Origin: Clostridium carboxidivorans P7
GTDB lineage: Bacteria > Bacillota > Clostridia > Clostridiales > Clostridiaceae
DNA length: 64,000 nucleotides
NCBI RefSeq assembly: GCF_001038625.1
Contig: NZ_CP011803.1
Coordinates: forward strand, 4,650,001-4,714,000
Direction of reading: 5' to 3'
Shown: piece by piece, positions 46,926-55,458 of the stretch
Position numbering within the stretch: position 1 is the first letter of the stretch
Layout: each line of letters starts with the position of its first letter
The notes under the pieces: generated by a model
Told to the model about the DNA's origin: nothing
Database searches by the model: none
What the model saw: the letters and a program-made list of their open reading frames with translations, nothing else
Made by a program: the position numbers and the translations under genes

Positions 46926-47666
46926 ATGGTTGATAACTTTTTGAAAGAGGATGAAACATTAGATGACTTGCAGTTAAAAGGAATTTGTGTAATACAAAAA
47001 AAAGATGCATTTAGATTTGGAGTAGATGCGGTATTGCTTGCTAACTTTGCAGTTGTAAAAAGAAATGCAGAAGTTATAGATTTATGTACTGGTACAGGAA
47101 TAGTTCCATTTATATTAGCAGGAAAAACGGAAGCTTCTAAAATAGTTGGAATAGAAATACAAGAAGAAATGGTGGAAATGGCGGATAGGTCTTGTATGTT
47201 TAATAAACTAGAGGATAAAATAAAGTTTATTAATACGGATTTAAAGGATTTAAAATTTCTCAAGAACTTATCCAAGGTAGATGTAGTTACAGTAAATCCA
47301 CCTTATAAGTTAAAAAATTCTGGAATTGTAAATCCTAACGATAAAGATGCTATTGCAAGACATGAAATATGCTGTACCTTAGAAGATGTTATAAAAGCAT
47401 GTAAAGCAGTTTTAAAGGACAATGGCAGGATGTATATGATTCATAGACCAGATAGGCTTGCAGATATTATATGCCTTATGAGAAAATATAAAATTGAACC
47501 CAAGTTAATAAAGATGGTTCAACCTAATTTTAAAAAAGCTCCAAATATGTTATTAATAGAAGGTCAAAATAATGGAGGAACTTTTTTAAAATGGGAAGCA
47601 CCTCTTTGTGTACATAATTTAGATGGAAGCTATACTGATGAAATTAATAAGATATACGGCAAATAA
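46926..47666 (+). CDS. TrmN6-like tRNA adenine methyltransferase
   Basis: A 246-residue class I methyltransferase of the TrmN6/YfiC type, which makes m6A in tRNA1(Val). Motif I is DLCTGTG (52-58), the acidic end EIQ and NPPY (124-127), the base-flipping catalytic motif of N6-adenine enzymes. ATG 46926 is preferred, with GAGGAT 8 bases upstream; an in-frame ATG at 46911 overlaps that site. It is followed by rsmI as in the Bacillus yabB-yabC order. Confidence 0.9.
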   Translation: MVDNFLKEDETLDDLQLKGICVIQKKDAFRFGVDAVLLANFAVVKRNAEVIDLCTGTGIVPFILAGKTEASKIVGIEIQEEMVEMADRSCMFNKLEDKIKFINTDLKDLKFLKNLSKVDVVTVNPPYKLKNSGIVNPNDKDAIARHEICCTLEDVIKACKAVLKDNGRMYMIHRPDRLADIICLMRKYKIEPKLIKMVQPNFKKAPNMLLIEGQNNGGTFLKWEAPLCVHNLDGSYTDEINKIYGK

Positions 47667-47698
47667 GTAAAAAATCATGCTTAAATGGAGGAACATAT

Positions 47699-48544
47699 AT
47701 GAGTATTGGAAAATTATATTTAGTACCTACACCAATAGGTAATTTAAAGGATATAACTTTAAGAGCACTAGAGGTATTAAACCAGGTAGACTTAATAGCA
47801 GCAGAAGATACAAGGCAAAGCCTGAAACTTTTAAACCATTTTAATATAAAAAAGCCTTTAATAAGTTATCATAAGCACAATGAGCAAGGTAAAAGTGAAA
47901 ATTTGATAGATAAGCTTAAAGAAGGAAAGAACATAGCGTTAGTAAGCGATGCTGGAACTCCAGGAATATCAGATCCAGGAGCAGTAATAGTTTCTAAGTG
48001 CATAGAAGAAAATATAGATTTTGAGGTTTTAACTGGAGCTACTGCTGTAACTACAGCATTAGTATATTCAGGTATGGATACGACAAAATTTATATTTAGA
48101 GGTTTTATTTCAAGGGACAACAAGGAAAGAAAAAATATGATGGAAGAATTGAAAAATAGAAAAGAAACTTTGATATTTTATGAAGCACCTCATAGACTTA
48201 AAAATACTTTAGAGTTTTTAAAAAGCAATTTGGGTAATAGGAAAATATCCATATGCAGAGAACTTACAAAAATGCATGAAGAAATACTTAGATTGAATTT
48301 AAGCGAAGCTATAGATTATTATGAAGACAAAACAGTAAAAGGGGAACTTGTACTTGTAGTTGAAGGAAAAGATGAAAAGGAAATAATGGATGAGGAAATG
48401 TCAGAGTGGAAAGATTTAGGTATTGATGAGCATATAAAAATGTATATTGAAGAGGGGCTAAATAAAAAAGAGGCTATAAAGAAAGTGGCCAAAGATAGAA
48501 ATTTGCCTAAATCTGAAATATATAAGTATTCAATTAATTTGTAA
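47699..48544 (+). CDS. rsmI: 16S rRNA ribose-2'-O-methyltransferase RsmI
   Basis: Methylates the 2'-OH of C1402 in 16S rRNA. The 281-residue protein has LYLVPTPIGNLKDITLRALEVL, AAEDTR, SDAGTPGISDPG and FYEAPHRL, all RsmI marks. ATG 47699 has TGGAGG upstream. It ends in a KPSK-like DRNLPKSEIYKYSI segment. Confidence 0.96.
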   Translation: MSIGKLYLVPTPIGNLKDITLRALEVLNQVDLIAAEDTRQSLKLLNHFNIKKPLISYHKHNEQGKSENLIDKLKEGKNIALVSDAGTPGISDPGAVIVSKCIEENIDFEVLTGATAVTTALVYSGMDTTKFIFRGFISRDNKERKNMMEELKNRKETLIFYEAPHRLKNTLEFLKSNLGNRKISICRELTKMHEEILRLNLSEAIDYYEDKTVKGELVLVVEGKDEKEIMDEEMSEWKDLGIDEHIKMYIEEGLNKKEAIKKVAKDRNLPKSEIYKYSINL

Positions 48545-48910
48545 AAAATTTAGTAAATTAAGAATATTTTATGTTAATATATATGCATATTAAAATCAAA
48601 GCTTTGGATTTATTAATAAATTAAAGATTTTCATAGGATAATATTAACGATTTTAAAAAAATACCGCTATAACATTGAGATTTGATATAAATTAATGATA
48701 TAATATAAACATGCAGTTTTTGGCTGCAAGTTTATTAAAAAAATAATTTAATTATATGACAAAAAATAATTAAGAGTAATAAATGTTTTTTTATAAACAT
48801 AGATGTTTTAAGCACTTATATTAAGGAGTATTTTAGCGAATATTCTATATATATTTGAAATTAAAGCAAAAAATTAATAAGAAATCTTTTTAACTAAGGA
48901 GGTTAAAGTA
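48545..48910 (+). other. Long leader region before the NlpC/P60 gene
   Basis: No gene is seen. A promoter candidate at 48675-48704 would give a leader of about 200 nt. A GCAG / CTGC hairpin follows at about 48713-48727. I found no known riboswitch core, including the c-di-AMP class that often precedes wall hydrolases. Confidence 0.5.
48675..48704 (+). promoter_or_regulatory. Promoter candidate for the NlpC/P60 gene
   Basis: TTGAGA (48675-48680), 18 bp, TATAAT (48699-48704). Confidence 0.5.
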
Positions 48911-49954
48911 TTGAATAAAAAAACTTTATCTGTTGTTATTGCTTTAACATTAGCAGTAACAATGAATGGAACCGTTTTAGCTGCACCATCAAGTAGTAAT
49001 CCACAGATAGCTCAAGTTCAACAACAAAAACAGGATTTAGAAACAAAAGTAGAAAAACTGGACAACCAGATAACAGAAATAATGAAACAAATAGATGGTA
49101 ATAAAAAGAGCATTGAAAAAACTACAGCAGACATAAAAGCAACTCAGCAAGAATTAACTAATGCAGAAAGCAGCATAAAGGGACAACAGGATGTATTTAA
49201 TAAAAGAGTTAGGGCTATGTACATAAATGGAGCAGATAGCTACCTAGGTGTTATATTGCAGTCCGATAACTTAAGTGATTTCATATCAAGAGTTGATACT
49301 GTTAAAAAAATAGTAGGTTTTGATGAAAAAGTAATAAACGATTTAAAACAAAAAAAGGACACAATAGCAAAGAAAAAGGAAGCTTTAAATGCTGAGAACA
49401 ATAAACTTTTAGCTTTAAAAGCAGATAATGAAAAGAAATTGGCAAGCTTTAATAATACTAGAAGTGAACAAAAAAACTTAATTGCCAGCTTAGATACTAA
49501 GGAAAAAGCTCTTAAGGCAGCAGATGCTGAAACAAATAATTTAGTTGCTTCAGCTCAAAGTCAAGTTGAAAAATATAGCGCATCGTCACCAGCATTGTCA
49601 AGAGGTTCATCATCAGCTAGTGCAATAGTTGCATATGCGTCAACTTTCCAAGGTGTACCTTATGCTTGGGGAGGAAATGGGCCAAGCTCTTTTGATTGTT
49701 CTGGCTTTACTTGCTACGTTTTTGCACATTTTGGAATAGATTTACCAAGAGTAGCTTCAGATCAACAAGGTGTAGGACAGGCTGTATCAAGAGATCAGCT
49801 TCAACCAGGAGATTTAGTTTTCTTTGGCTCACCAGCTCATCATGTTGGAATATATGTAGGTGATGGATGTATGATTCATGCACCACATACTGGAGATGTA
49901 GTTAGAATATCACCATTACATTCTGATTTCAGTGGAGGAAGAAGAGTAAGGTAG
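48911..49954 (+). CDS. Secreted NlpC/P60 peptidoglycan endopeptidase with coiled coil
   Basis: A 347-residue PcsB/CwlO-like protein. Signal peptide about 1-25 (ends LAAP), long coiled coil (about 30-215), a Ser-rich hinge (223-237) and a C-terminal NlpC/P60 domain with C263 (FDCSGF), H311 (HHVGIYVGDG) and H323 (IHAPH). It should cut between D-Glu and the diamino acid and, by analogy to PcsB/CwlO, may be held inactive by its coiled coil until a partner such as FtsEX acts. TTG start, AAGGAGG 7 bases upstream. Confidence 0.92.
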   Translation: MNKKTLSVVIALTLAVTMNGTVLAAPSSSNPQIAQVQQQKQDLETKVEKLDNQITEIMKQIDGNKKSIEKTTADIKATQQELTNAESSIKGQQDVFNKRVRAMYINGADSYLGVILQSDNLSDFISRVDTVKKIVGFDEKVINDLKQKKDTIAKKKEALNAENNKLLALKADNEKKLASFNNTRSEQKNLIASLDTKEKALKAADAETNNLVASAQSQVEKYSASSPALSRGSSSASAIVAYASTFQGVPYAWGGNGPSSFDCSGFTCYVFAHFGIDLPRVASDQQGVGQAVSRDQLQPGDLVFFGSPAHHVGIYVGDGCMIHAPHTGDVVRISPLHSDFSGGRRVR

Positions 49955-49995
49955 AAAATATTATCATTAGTGTTAATGATATTTATAATACGTAT

Positions 49996-50034
49996 AAAAG
50001 TCTTACAAGCCGTTGAGTTTGTAAGACTTTTTAT
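49996..50034 (+). terminator. Terminator after the NlpC/P60 gene
   Basis: AAAAGTCTTACAA / TTGTAAGACTTTTT. Confidence 0.88.
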
Positions 50035-50077
50035 TTATATTAATAACTTAACCTTTACACACATAAAATCTTTACTT

Positions 50078-50112
50078 AAATAAAAAGCCCACATGAGTTA
50101 TCATGTGGACTT
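50078..50112 (-). terminator. Terminator of abrB (minus strand)
   Basis: AAGTCCACATGA / TCATGTGGGCTTTTTATTT on the minus strand. Confidence 0.85.
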
Positions 50113-50118
50113 AAATTA

Positions 50119-50364
50119 CTATTTACCTTCTTTTAATTCATTTAAACAATTTTTGCAAATATTTTTGCCTTTGTAGTTTACAACATCTCTTGCATCACCA
50201 CAGAATATACATGCAGGCTCATATTTCTTTAATATAATTTGCTCACCATCAACATACATTTCTAAAGCATCTTTTTCTGCAATATCCAAAGTTCTTCTTA
50301 GTTCTATAGGAATAACTATTCTTCCTAATTCATCTACTCTTCTTACAACTCCAGTTGATTTCAT
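50119..50364 (-). CDS. abrB: AbrB-family transition-state regulator with C-terminal zinc motif
   Basis: An 81-residue DNA-binding regulator. The N-terminal swapped-hairpin domain is typical AbrB (MKSTGVVRRVDELGRIVIPIELRRTL). The C-terminus adds C52, C55 and C70, C73 (CIFC ... CKNC), so the clostridial form likely binds zinc or another metal there. ATG 50364 with AAGGAGG upstream. Two tandem sigma-A promoters precede it. The place downstream of rsmI matches abrB in Bacillus. Confidence 0.93.
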   Translation of the reverse strand: MKSTGVVRRVDELGRIVIPIELRRTLDIAEKDALEMYVDGEQIILKKYEPACIFCGDARDVVNYKGKNICKNCLNELKEGK

Positions 50365-50410
50365 TTGAAAATCCTCCTTTAACTCCATAATTCGACATAT
50401 GTTTAATTAA

Positions 50411-50439
50411 ATAATAGCAAATATGACATTAAAAGTCAA
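50411..50439 (-). promoter_or_regulatory. abrB promoter, proximal
   Basis: On the minus strand: TTGACT (50439-50434), 17 bp, TATTAT (50416-50411). Confidence 0.75.
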
Positions 50440-50491
50440 TATGCTTTAAGAAATAAATTTACAAATTTCTTATTCACTTCCATCTATAGTT

Positions 50492-50520
50492 AATATACTA
50501 CCAAAATATACAAATGTCAA
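50492..50520 (-). promoter_or_regulatory. abrB promoter, distal
   Basis: On the minus strand: TTGACA (50520-50515), 17 bp, TATATT (50497-50492). Confidence 0.75.
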
Positions 50521-50927
50521 TATGTTTTTATTACAAAATACATTTTTTTACTATATTATAGAATGCTGATAAATCAATGTATGTAAAGAAAAACTGTGAA
50601 AACCATGTTCCTAATTATAGAAAAACAGGAATGAATAACAAGAAAAAATAAAATAGTAATTATATGGATAATAAAAATTTAAATGTCGAAAGTTATTTTA
50701 ATTAACCAATACCATGCAATTAATGGTTACATTTAGCAGTAGGTTTAGATTAGATTTTAAAGTTAATAATTTGTAAATATTAAATAAATTAAAAGAGTTC
50801 GCATTTTTAGCATATTTACAGGGTAAGTTTTTATACTAAATTTTCATTATTGTAAAAAACAAGGAAAATTTTAATTGCAATATGTTTATTTATATGTGGT
50901 AAAATAATGATAAGTAGGTGATAACAA
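50521..50927. other. AT-rich intergenic stretch, divergent
   Basis: About 400 bases between abrB (minus) and the CCA-transferase-like gene (plus). No ORF, tRNA, repeat or clear motif seen. Confidence 0.5.
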
Positions 50928-52145
50928 ATGAATAGTACAAATGAATTTTTAAAAGTGTTAAAAGAGTCTTTAAATGAAGTAGGAGGTGAAGCATATTTAG
51001 TAGGGACATTTGTTAGGGAAAGACTTATAGATTTTAAAAGTCAACCATCAAAATTAGATATTATATATAATGGAGATATAAACAAGTTATTAATGTCTTT
51101 AGATAATAAACAATTCAGCTTTTATTCTCTAAAAGAAAACAAAGATAGTTATAGATATAATGATAGAAATATAGTTTTTAATATAACCAAAATGAAAGGA
51201 AAAAGTATTGAAGAAGATTTAAGTAAAAGGGATTTTTCTATAAATGCAATTTCTCTTAAACTTATAGAAAATAAAATAATAGATCCTTTCAATGGAAGAA
51301 AAGCCATAGAGTGCAGAATTATTCAAAATGTAAGTGATACAAGTATAGAAGAAGATCCAATTAGAATATTAAGAGGTATTAGGTTTTGTATAAGATATGG
51401 TATGCATTTTAATTTAGAAACAGAGAAGAAAATAGTTGATTTATCTTGTAAACTTAAAAGTTGTAACAAGGAACGATTATTTACTGAACTTATGAAGTTA
51501 ATGGAAGTAGATAATAATGGTAGAGCTTTTGAGGTTTTGGATAATTATGGTGTTTTAAAAAATATATTCCCTTATATGGAGGAATTAAAAACTGTAGGAA
51601 AGTGCAAATATCACACAGAAGATGCATTTACTCATATGAAGTTAACTTATGAAATGTTTAAGGATGTAACTAAAGGAAGAATAAAAATAGAAGGACTTAA
51701 CTTGCAAAGTTTAGAAGAACATATAGACAATTTTAAAGTAAGAGAATGTGTAAGTCTTGCATGTTTTTTACATGACATAGGAAAATTTAACTGTTATAAA
51801 GAGAAAGAAGATAGTGTAAGTTTTTTTGGTCATGAAAAAGAAGGAGCTAAGATAGTTAATGATATATGTAAAGATATGAAAGTGCCTGAAAAGTCAGCTC
51901 AGCTTGTGGAAAAACTTGTAGAAGTACATATGTGTCCATTGGAAATTTTTAAAATGGATAAAAATAAAAGAATGGAAGCAGCCTATAAGTTCTTTGAAAA
52001 GTATAATAGGTATTGTGAATTTATATTAATTATTTCACTATGTGACAACTATGCAACTTATGATTCTTTGTATGAAGACACTAGAAAGCATGAATATAAG
52101 AAGTTTATTGAAGATATGATTTGTAAATATAAGTTCCAAAAATAG
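50928..52145 (+). CDS. cca: CCA tRNA nucleotidyltransferase-like HD protein, catalytic motif altered
   Basis: A 405-residue protein in the class-II nucleotidyltransferase layout. Active enzymes start with GGxVRDxLLG...DxD; here the segment reads VGTFVRERLIDFKSQPSKLDIIY (25-47), with GG changed to GT, RD to RE, and the second Asp to Ile46. Motif RDFSINA (101-107), EDPIRILRGIRF (142-152) and the HD domain (CFLHDIGK, H282-D283) are kept. It may have lost CCA addition and kept the HD phosphohydrolase. All three tRNAs here have encoded CCA. The start site is weak (TAGGTG). Confidence 0.8.
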   Translation: MNSTNEFLKVLKESLNEVGGEAYLVGTFVRERLIDFKSQPSKLDIIYNGDINKLLMSLDNKQFSFYSLKENKDSYRYNDRNIVFNITKMKGKSIEEDLSKRDFSINAISLKLIENKIIDPFNGRKAIECRIIQNVSDTSIEEDPIRILRGIRFCIRYGMHFNLETEKKIVDLSCKLKSCNKERLFTELMKLMEVDNNGRAFEVLDNYGVLKNIFPYMEELKTVGKCKYHTEDAFTHMKLTYEMFKDVTKGRIKIEGLNLQSLEEHIDNFKVRECVSLACFLHDIGKFNCYKEKEDSVSFFGHEKEGAKIVNDICKDMKVPEKSAQLVEKLVEVHMCPLEIFKMDKNKRMEAAYKFFEKYNRYCEFILIISLCDNYATYDSLYEDTRKHEYKKFIEDMICKYKFQK

Positions 52146-52218
52146 TTGGAATACCGGTTAAATTTTTGGAAAATATGATATAATTAGAACTATAGTTTAT
52201 ATTTTAGGAGGTTATTTT

Positions 52219-52863
52219 ATGAAAATATTCATTGATACAGCTAATGTAGAAGAAATAAAGAGAGTAGCAAAATGGGGGGTACTTGATGGTGTAACAACTA
52301 ATCCTTCATTAATTGCTAAAGAAGGCAGGAAATTAAAGGATGTTATTGAAGAGATTTGTGCCATTGTAGATGGTCCTATTAGTGCAGAAGTTATAAGCTT
52401 AGAAGCTGATAAGATGGTTGAAGAAGGCAGAGAGCTTTCAAAATTACATAAAAATATAGTAATAAAAATACCTATGTGTGAAGAAGGATTAAAAGCAGTT
52501 TCAATTTTAGCTAAAGAAGGTATAAGAACAAATGTTACTTTAATATTTTCAGCACAACAAGCTTTATTAGCTGCTAAAGCAGGAGCAAGTTTTGTAAGTC
52601 CATTTATGGGTAGATTAGATGATATAGGTAATGCAGGGATTATGGTTATAGAAGATATAGCTGAAATATTTGAGATATATGGTATAGAAACAGAAATAAT
52701 AGCAGCAAGCATAAGAACACCTATGCATGTTTTAGATTGTGCAAAAGCAGGAGCAAATATATCAACAATACCATACAAAGTATTAATGCAAATGCTTAAA
52801 CATCCATTAACAGATGCAGGTATACAGAAATTCTTAGATGACTATAATAAATCACAAAAGTAG
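52219..52863 (+). CDS. fsa: Transaldolase-like fructose-6-phosphate aldolase
   Basis: A 214-residue TalC/FSA-type TIM barrel. TTNPSLIAKEG (26-36), Schiff-base K83 (IVIKIP), NVTLIFSAQQALLAAKAGASFVSPF and TPMHVLDCAKAGANISTIPY are all family marks. Short transaldolases act either as transaldolase or as fructose-6-phosphate aldolase; I cannot choose. AGGAGG 9 bases upstream of ATG. Confidence 0.93.
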   Translation: MKIFIDTANVEEIKRVAKWGVLDGVTTNPSLIAKEGRKLKDVIEEICAIVDGPISAEVISLEADKMVEEGRELSKLHKNIVIKIPMCEEGLKAVSILAKEGIRTNVTLIFSAQQALLAAKAGASFVSPFMGRLDDIGNAGIMVIEDIAEIFEIYGIETEIIAASIRTPMHVLDCAKAGANISTIPYKVLMQMLKHPLTDAGIQKFLDDYNKSQK

Positions 52864-52874
52864 ATTAAATTAAG

Positions 52875-52909
52875 AAATCCTAATGATAAAATCATTAGGA
52901 TTATTTTTG
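52875..52909 (+). terminator. Terminator after fsa
   Basis: AATCCTAATGA / TCATTAGGATT, then ATTTTTGTT. Confidence 0.85.
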
Positions 52910-52973
52910 TTAATAAAAAACATAATGTAATAATATGTGACATATAGTACACACAATTAGACAAAAAACAAAG

Positions 52974-53117
52974 TTATCAACAAACAAAGTTATCCACATT
53001 GTGAATAAAAACGCATAATTTTAGGTTAAAATGAACTATATCAAAGCATACAACTTATCCACAAAATCTGTGCACAACTTTTTGAAATCTGTGGATAAGT
53101 TGCAATTATGTGAATAA
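52974..53117. promoter_or_regulatory. DnaA-box cluster A
   Basis: Three perfect TTATCCACA boxes (52990-52998 plus, 53055-53063 plus, 53090-53098 minus) and three one-base variants (52974-52982 TTATCAACA plus; 53000-53008 and 53109-53117 TTATTCACA minus) lie within 144 bp. A TGTGCACAA lies between two of them (53069-53077). The gap has no gene: it sits between fsa and the 3' end of the minus-strand Cys-cluster gene. Confidence 0.7.
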
Positions 53118-53149
53118 ATCCACAATACATAACAATGAAATTAATTAGA

Positions 53150-53806
53150 TTAATATTCTTCTATACTTTGAAAAGTTGAAACAATAAAATCAAATTCTTC
53201 AGGATCTGTAATTTCACCATAAGTATCTTCAGATATTCCTGGGTAATAATGAAGTATGAATTTTTCTTTGGTTACAACATTTTGAATTATTATATATTTA
53301 TTATCTACTTCTACATCTTGAAGAGTTGATAAAACAATATATCTGTCATCATCACCTGTTCTATTATTAGTTAAATTCAAAGTGAAATTATCATGTTTTG
53401 TAACGTTTATTTTTTTGTGATCACAGGAGATTATTTTTGAGTTATCTTTGCAGCCTAAGCAACTATCAAATTTACAATTGGCAGTACAATTTAAGCATTG
53501 ACATTTGCTGCATTTTTCTAGTTGCTCTAAAGAATCTATATTTTCATCTCTGTAATCTTTAATTAAATCCACAGACTTATCATTTTTAAATATACCTAAA
53601 AATCCACTTTTATTAATTTCAGACATTGCTGCATCAATAAGTTCCATGTATTTTTTTAAAATGTGAATTTTAGATACATACTTTCTGCTTTTTAATGTAC
53701 TTTGATCTAAGAACGGTGATATGTTATCAATAGCGTAAGTTATGTCTACATATATTTTACTATATTTATCTTTTTCTATTTTCAGAAATTCTTCAGCTTT
53801 ATTCAT
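53150..53806 (-). CDS. Cys-cluster protein of the PspA operon
   Basis: A 218-residue protein of unknown family. Residues 1-95 are helical and charged. Then comes a dense Cys group (C99, C102, C104, C107, C111, C116, C119, C128, with H130), likely binding zinc or an iron-sulfur cluster. The C-terminal third (132-218) is strand-rich with YIVLST, YIIIQN, FILHYYPG. No membrane helix. ATG 53806 has AAGGTGAT 8 bases upstream; pspA ends 11 bases before it. Confidence 0.7.
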   Translation of the reverse strand: MNKAEEFLKIEKDKYSKIYVDITYAIDNISPFLDQSTLKSRKYVSKIHILKKYMELIDAAMSEINKSGFLGIFKNDKSVDLIKDYRDENIDSLEQLEKCSKCQCLNCTANCKFDSCLGCKDNSKIISCDHKKINVTKHDNFTLNLTNNRTGDDDRYIVLSTLQDVEVDNKYIIIQNVVTKEKFILHYYPGISEDTYGEITDPEEFDFIVSTFQSIEEY

Positions 53807-53817
53807 AATAAATCACC

Positions 53818-54468
53818 TTAGTTCTGTTTATATTTTTTTAATTCTTCATCAAGATCGGTTTCTTTTAATTTTTCAAATTCCTTTTCTAAAGAATTATCTT
53901 CTCTTAGATCTCCTAGGCCTTCTGCTAAGGCTTCTTTTCTTTGAACTTTTCTTTCTATATCATCTAAGTTTATTTTATTGCTTCCAGCATCTACATTTGA
54001 TAAAATTTCGTTGACCTTTTTACTAGCTTCAGCATTATTAAATCTAGCTGAGGCTTCATCTCTATAAGCTCTAGTTTTTTCTATTTCATTTTCTAGTTCC
54101 CTAAGCTTTGCTTTTAATGTTTCAGCTTTTTTACTAGCATCTTCATAGCTAGTTTTTAAAGAATTATAAGTTTTATCACATTCTAGTTTTTTTGCAAGAG
54201 CTTTTTTAGCTAAATCTTCATTGCCCTTACTCATAGCAAGTTTAACTTTTTCATCAAAATCTTCTGAATCCCTTTTTGCAGTAGCCATTTTCTTCTCAAT
54301 TTCATGAACATTACCTAAGATTTGAGCGGAAGATAATTTAGCTTTATTTAAACTTTCCTCCATATCCCTAATCTTTTGGTCTAAAAGTTCAATTGGATTT
54401 TCAACCTCATCCAAAGCATTATTAACCTTAGCTTTAAACATGTTAGACATTCTTGAAAATATTCCCAT
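53818..54468 (-). CDS. pspA: Phage shock protein A homologue (PspA/IM30)
   Basis: A 216-residue coiled-coil protein with the family start MGIFSRMSNMFKAKVNNALDEVENPIELLDQKIRDME, an amphipathic first helix and long coiled coils. PspA/IM30 proteins assemble on damaged membranes as ESCRT-III-like rings. No pspBC-like genes are nearby; instead it lies between a Ser-rich membrane protein and a Cys-cluster protein on the same strand. AAGGAGG site. Confidence 0.9.
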   Translation of the reverse strand: MGIFSRMSNMFKAKVNNALDEVENPIELLDQKIRDMEESLNKAKLSSAQILGNVHEIEKKMATAKRDSEDFDEKVKLAMSKGNEDLAKKALAKKLECDKTYNSLKTSYEDASKKAETLKAKLRELENEIEKTRAYRDEASARFNNAEASKKVNEILSNVDAGSNKINLDDIERKVQRKEALAEGLGDLREDNSLEKEFEKLKETDLDEELKKYKQN

Positions 54469-54485
54469 AATAAAATCCTCCTTAA

Positions 54486-55040
54486 TTATCTTCTTCTATT
54501 TTTTATTAATCTAATAATAAATAATATTATTATTACAAAGATTATAAACTTGAATATGGTTCCTAAAAAGCTTCCGGTGCTGTAACCATAACCGGAACTA
54601 TATCCATGTCCCCAAGGGATTGGTATAGGTATTGGAATAGGTAAAAATGATCGTCTACTTCCACTATCGTAACTTCGAGATGTTCCACTATTTGAACTAC
54701 TGTTTGATGTTTGTGAATTAGAGTTTCCCGAAGAGGACTTAGGTGAATTTGAAAAATTTCCGGATTTAAAATCCCCATTTGAGGATTTAGAGCTTCCCGA
54801 TGAAGACTTAGATGACGAAGAACTTCCAGAACTACTAGAAGATTTAGGGGAAGAGAAGCTTCCGGATTTAAAACTACCACCTGAACTTTTGGAACTTCCT
54901 GATCCTTTAGCATAGGCTATAGTATAATTATTATTTACACCTAAGGTACTTGCTAATTGAGGATTAAAAATATCTGTTGATAAGAATAAAAAAGCAAGTA
55001 ATAAGCATATAAAAAATCTTTTCTTATTTATTTTGTTCAC
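54486..55040 (-). CDS. Ser/Gly-rich single-pass exported protein
   Basis: A 184-residue protein: signal-like N-terminal helix (KRFFICLLLAFLFLS), a Ser/Gly/Lys low-complexity region (about 46-130), a Pro-Ile tract (FLPIPIPIPIPWGHGYSSGYGYSTG) and one C-terminal membrane helix followed by KNRRR. So it likely has its bulk outside and a short basic tail inside. GTG start at 55040 is the only available start, with the GGGGGG tract directly next to it, which is unusual spacing. First gene of the PspA operon, 17 bases before pspA. Confidence 0.65.
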   Translation of the reverse strand: MNKINKKRFFICLLLAFLFLSTDIFNPQLASTLGVNNNYTIAYAKGSGSSKSSGGSFKSGSFSSPKSSSSSGSSSSSKSSSGSSKSSNGDFKSGNFSNSPKSSSGNSNSQTSNSSSNSGTSRSYDSGSRRSFLPIPIPIPIPWGHGYSSGYGYSTGSFLGTIFKFIIFVIIILFIIRLIKNRRR

Positions 55041-55296
55041 CCCCCAAGAAAATAGGATTGCTTTTTATTATATGTTAGCATATTATACTGTATTATTGGA
55101 TAGAAATAATAATAAATTTTATTAATTTGAGTATAAAATTATTATATAGTATAATATACTTTATAACAATATTTAAAATAGCTCATTTAAGTGAAATTAT
55201 AACTTTTTAAACTGATTATTAAGTGTAAGGATAAGAATAGCATCATATAGCTTAAGATTTTAATGTAATATGCAATGTAATGCATAATTTTTTAAG
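55041..55296. other. AT-rich intergenic stretch, divergent
   Basis: Upstream of both the PspA operon (minus) and the DUF1836 gene (plus). No ORF or RNA gene is seen. Confidence 0.4.
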
Positions 55297-55325
55297 TTGT
55301 AAAGAGTTTATATATACCTTATAAT
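55297..55325 (+). promoter_or_regulatory. Promoter candidate for the DUF1836 gene
   Basis: TTGTAA (55297-55302), 17 bp, TATAAT (55320-55325). A short leader frame (TTG 55410 to TAA 55442, ten codons) under an AAAGGAAAGGCGGTG site lies between it and the gene. Confidence 0.5.
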
Positions 55326-55458
55326 ATAAATGTACGGAAGTATATATAGAATATAAGTTAATATAAAATGTGTTAATAATAATAATTATAAAGGAAAGGC
55401 GGTGAAAATTTGGTTCTTATTTTACAATTAAAAATAAATTAAGAATCAAAGTTATTAT

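Noticed and set aside
48545..48910. Search for a c-di-AMP (ydaO) riboswitch before the NlpC/P60 gene
   Set aside because: The conserved core segments of that riboswitch are not present in the leader.
54563..54913. Alternative frame inside the Ser-rich gene
   Set aside because: An out-of-frame reading of a low-complexity repeat; the frame with a signal peptide and membrane helix is the credible one.
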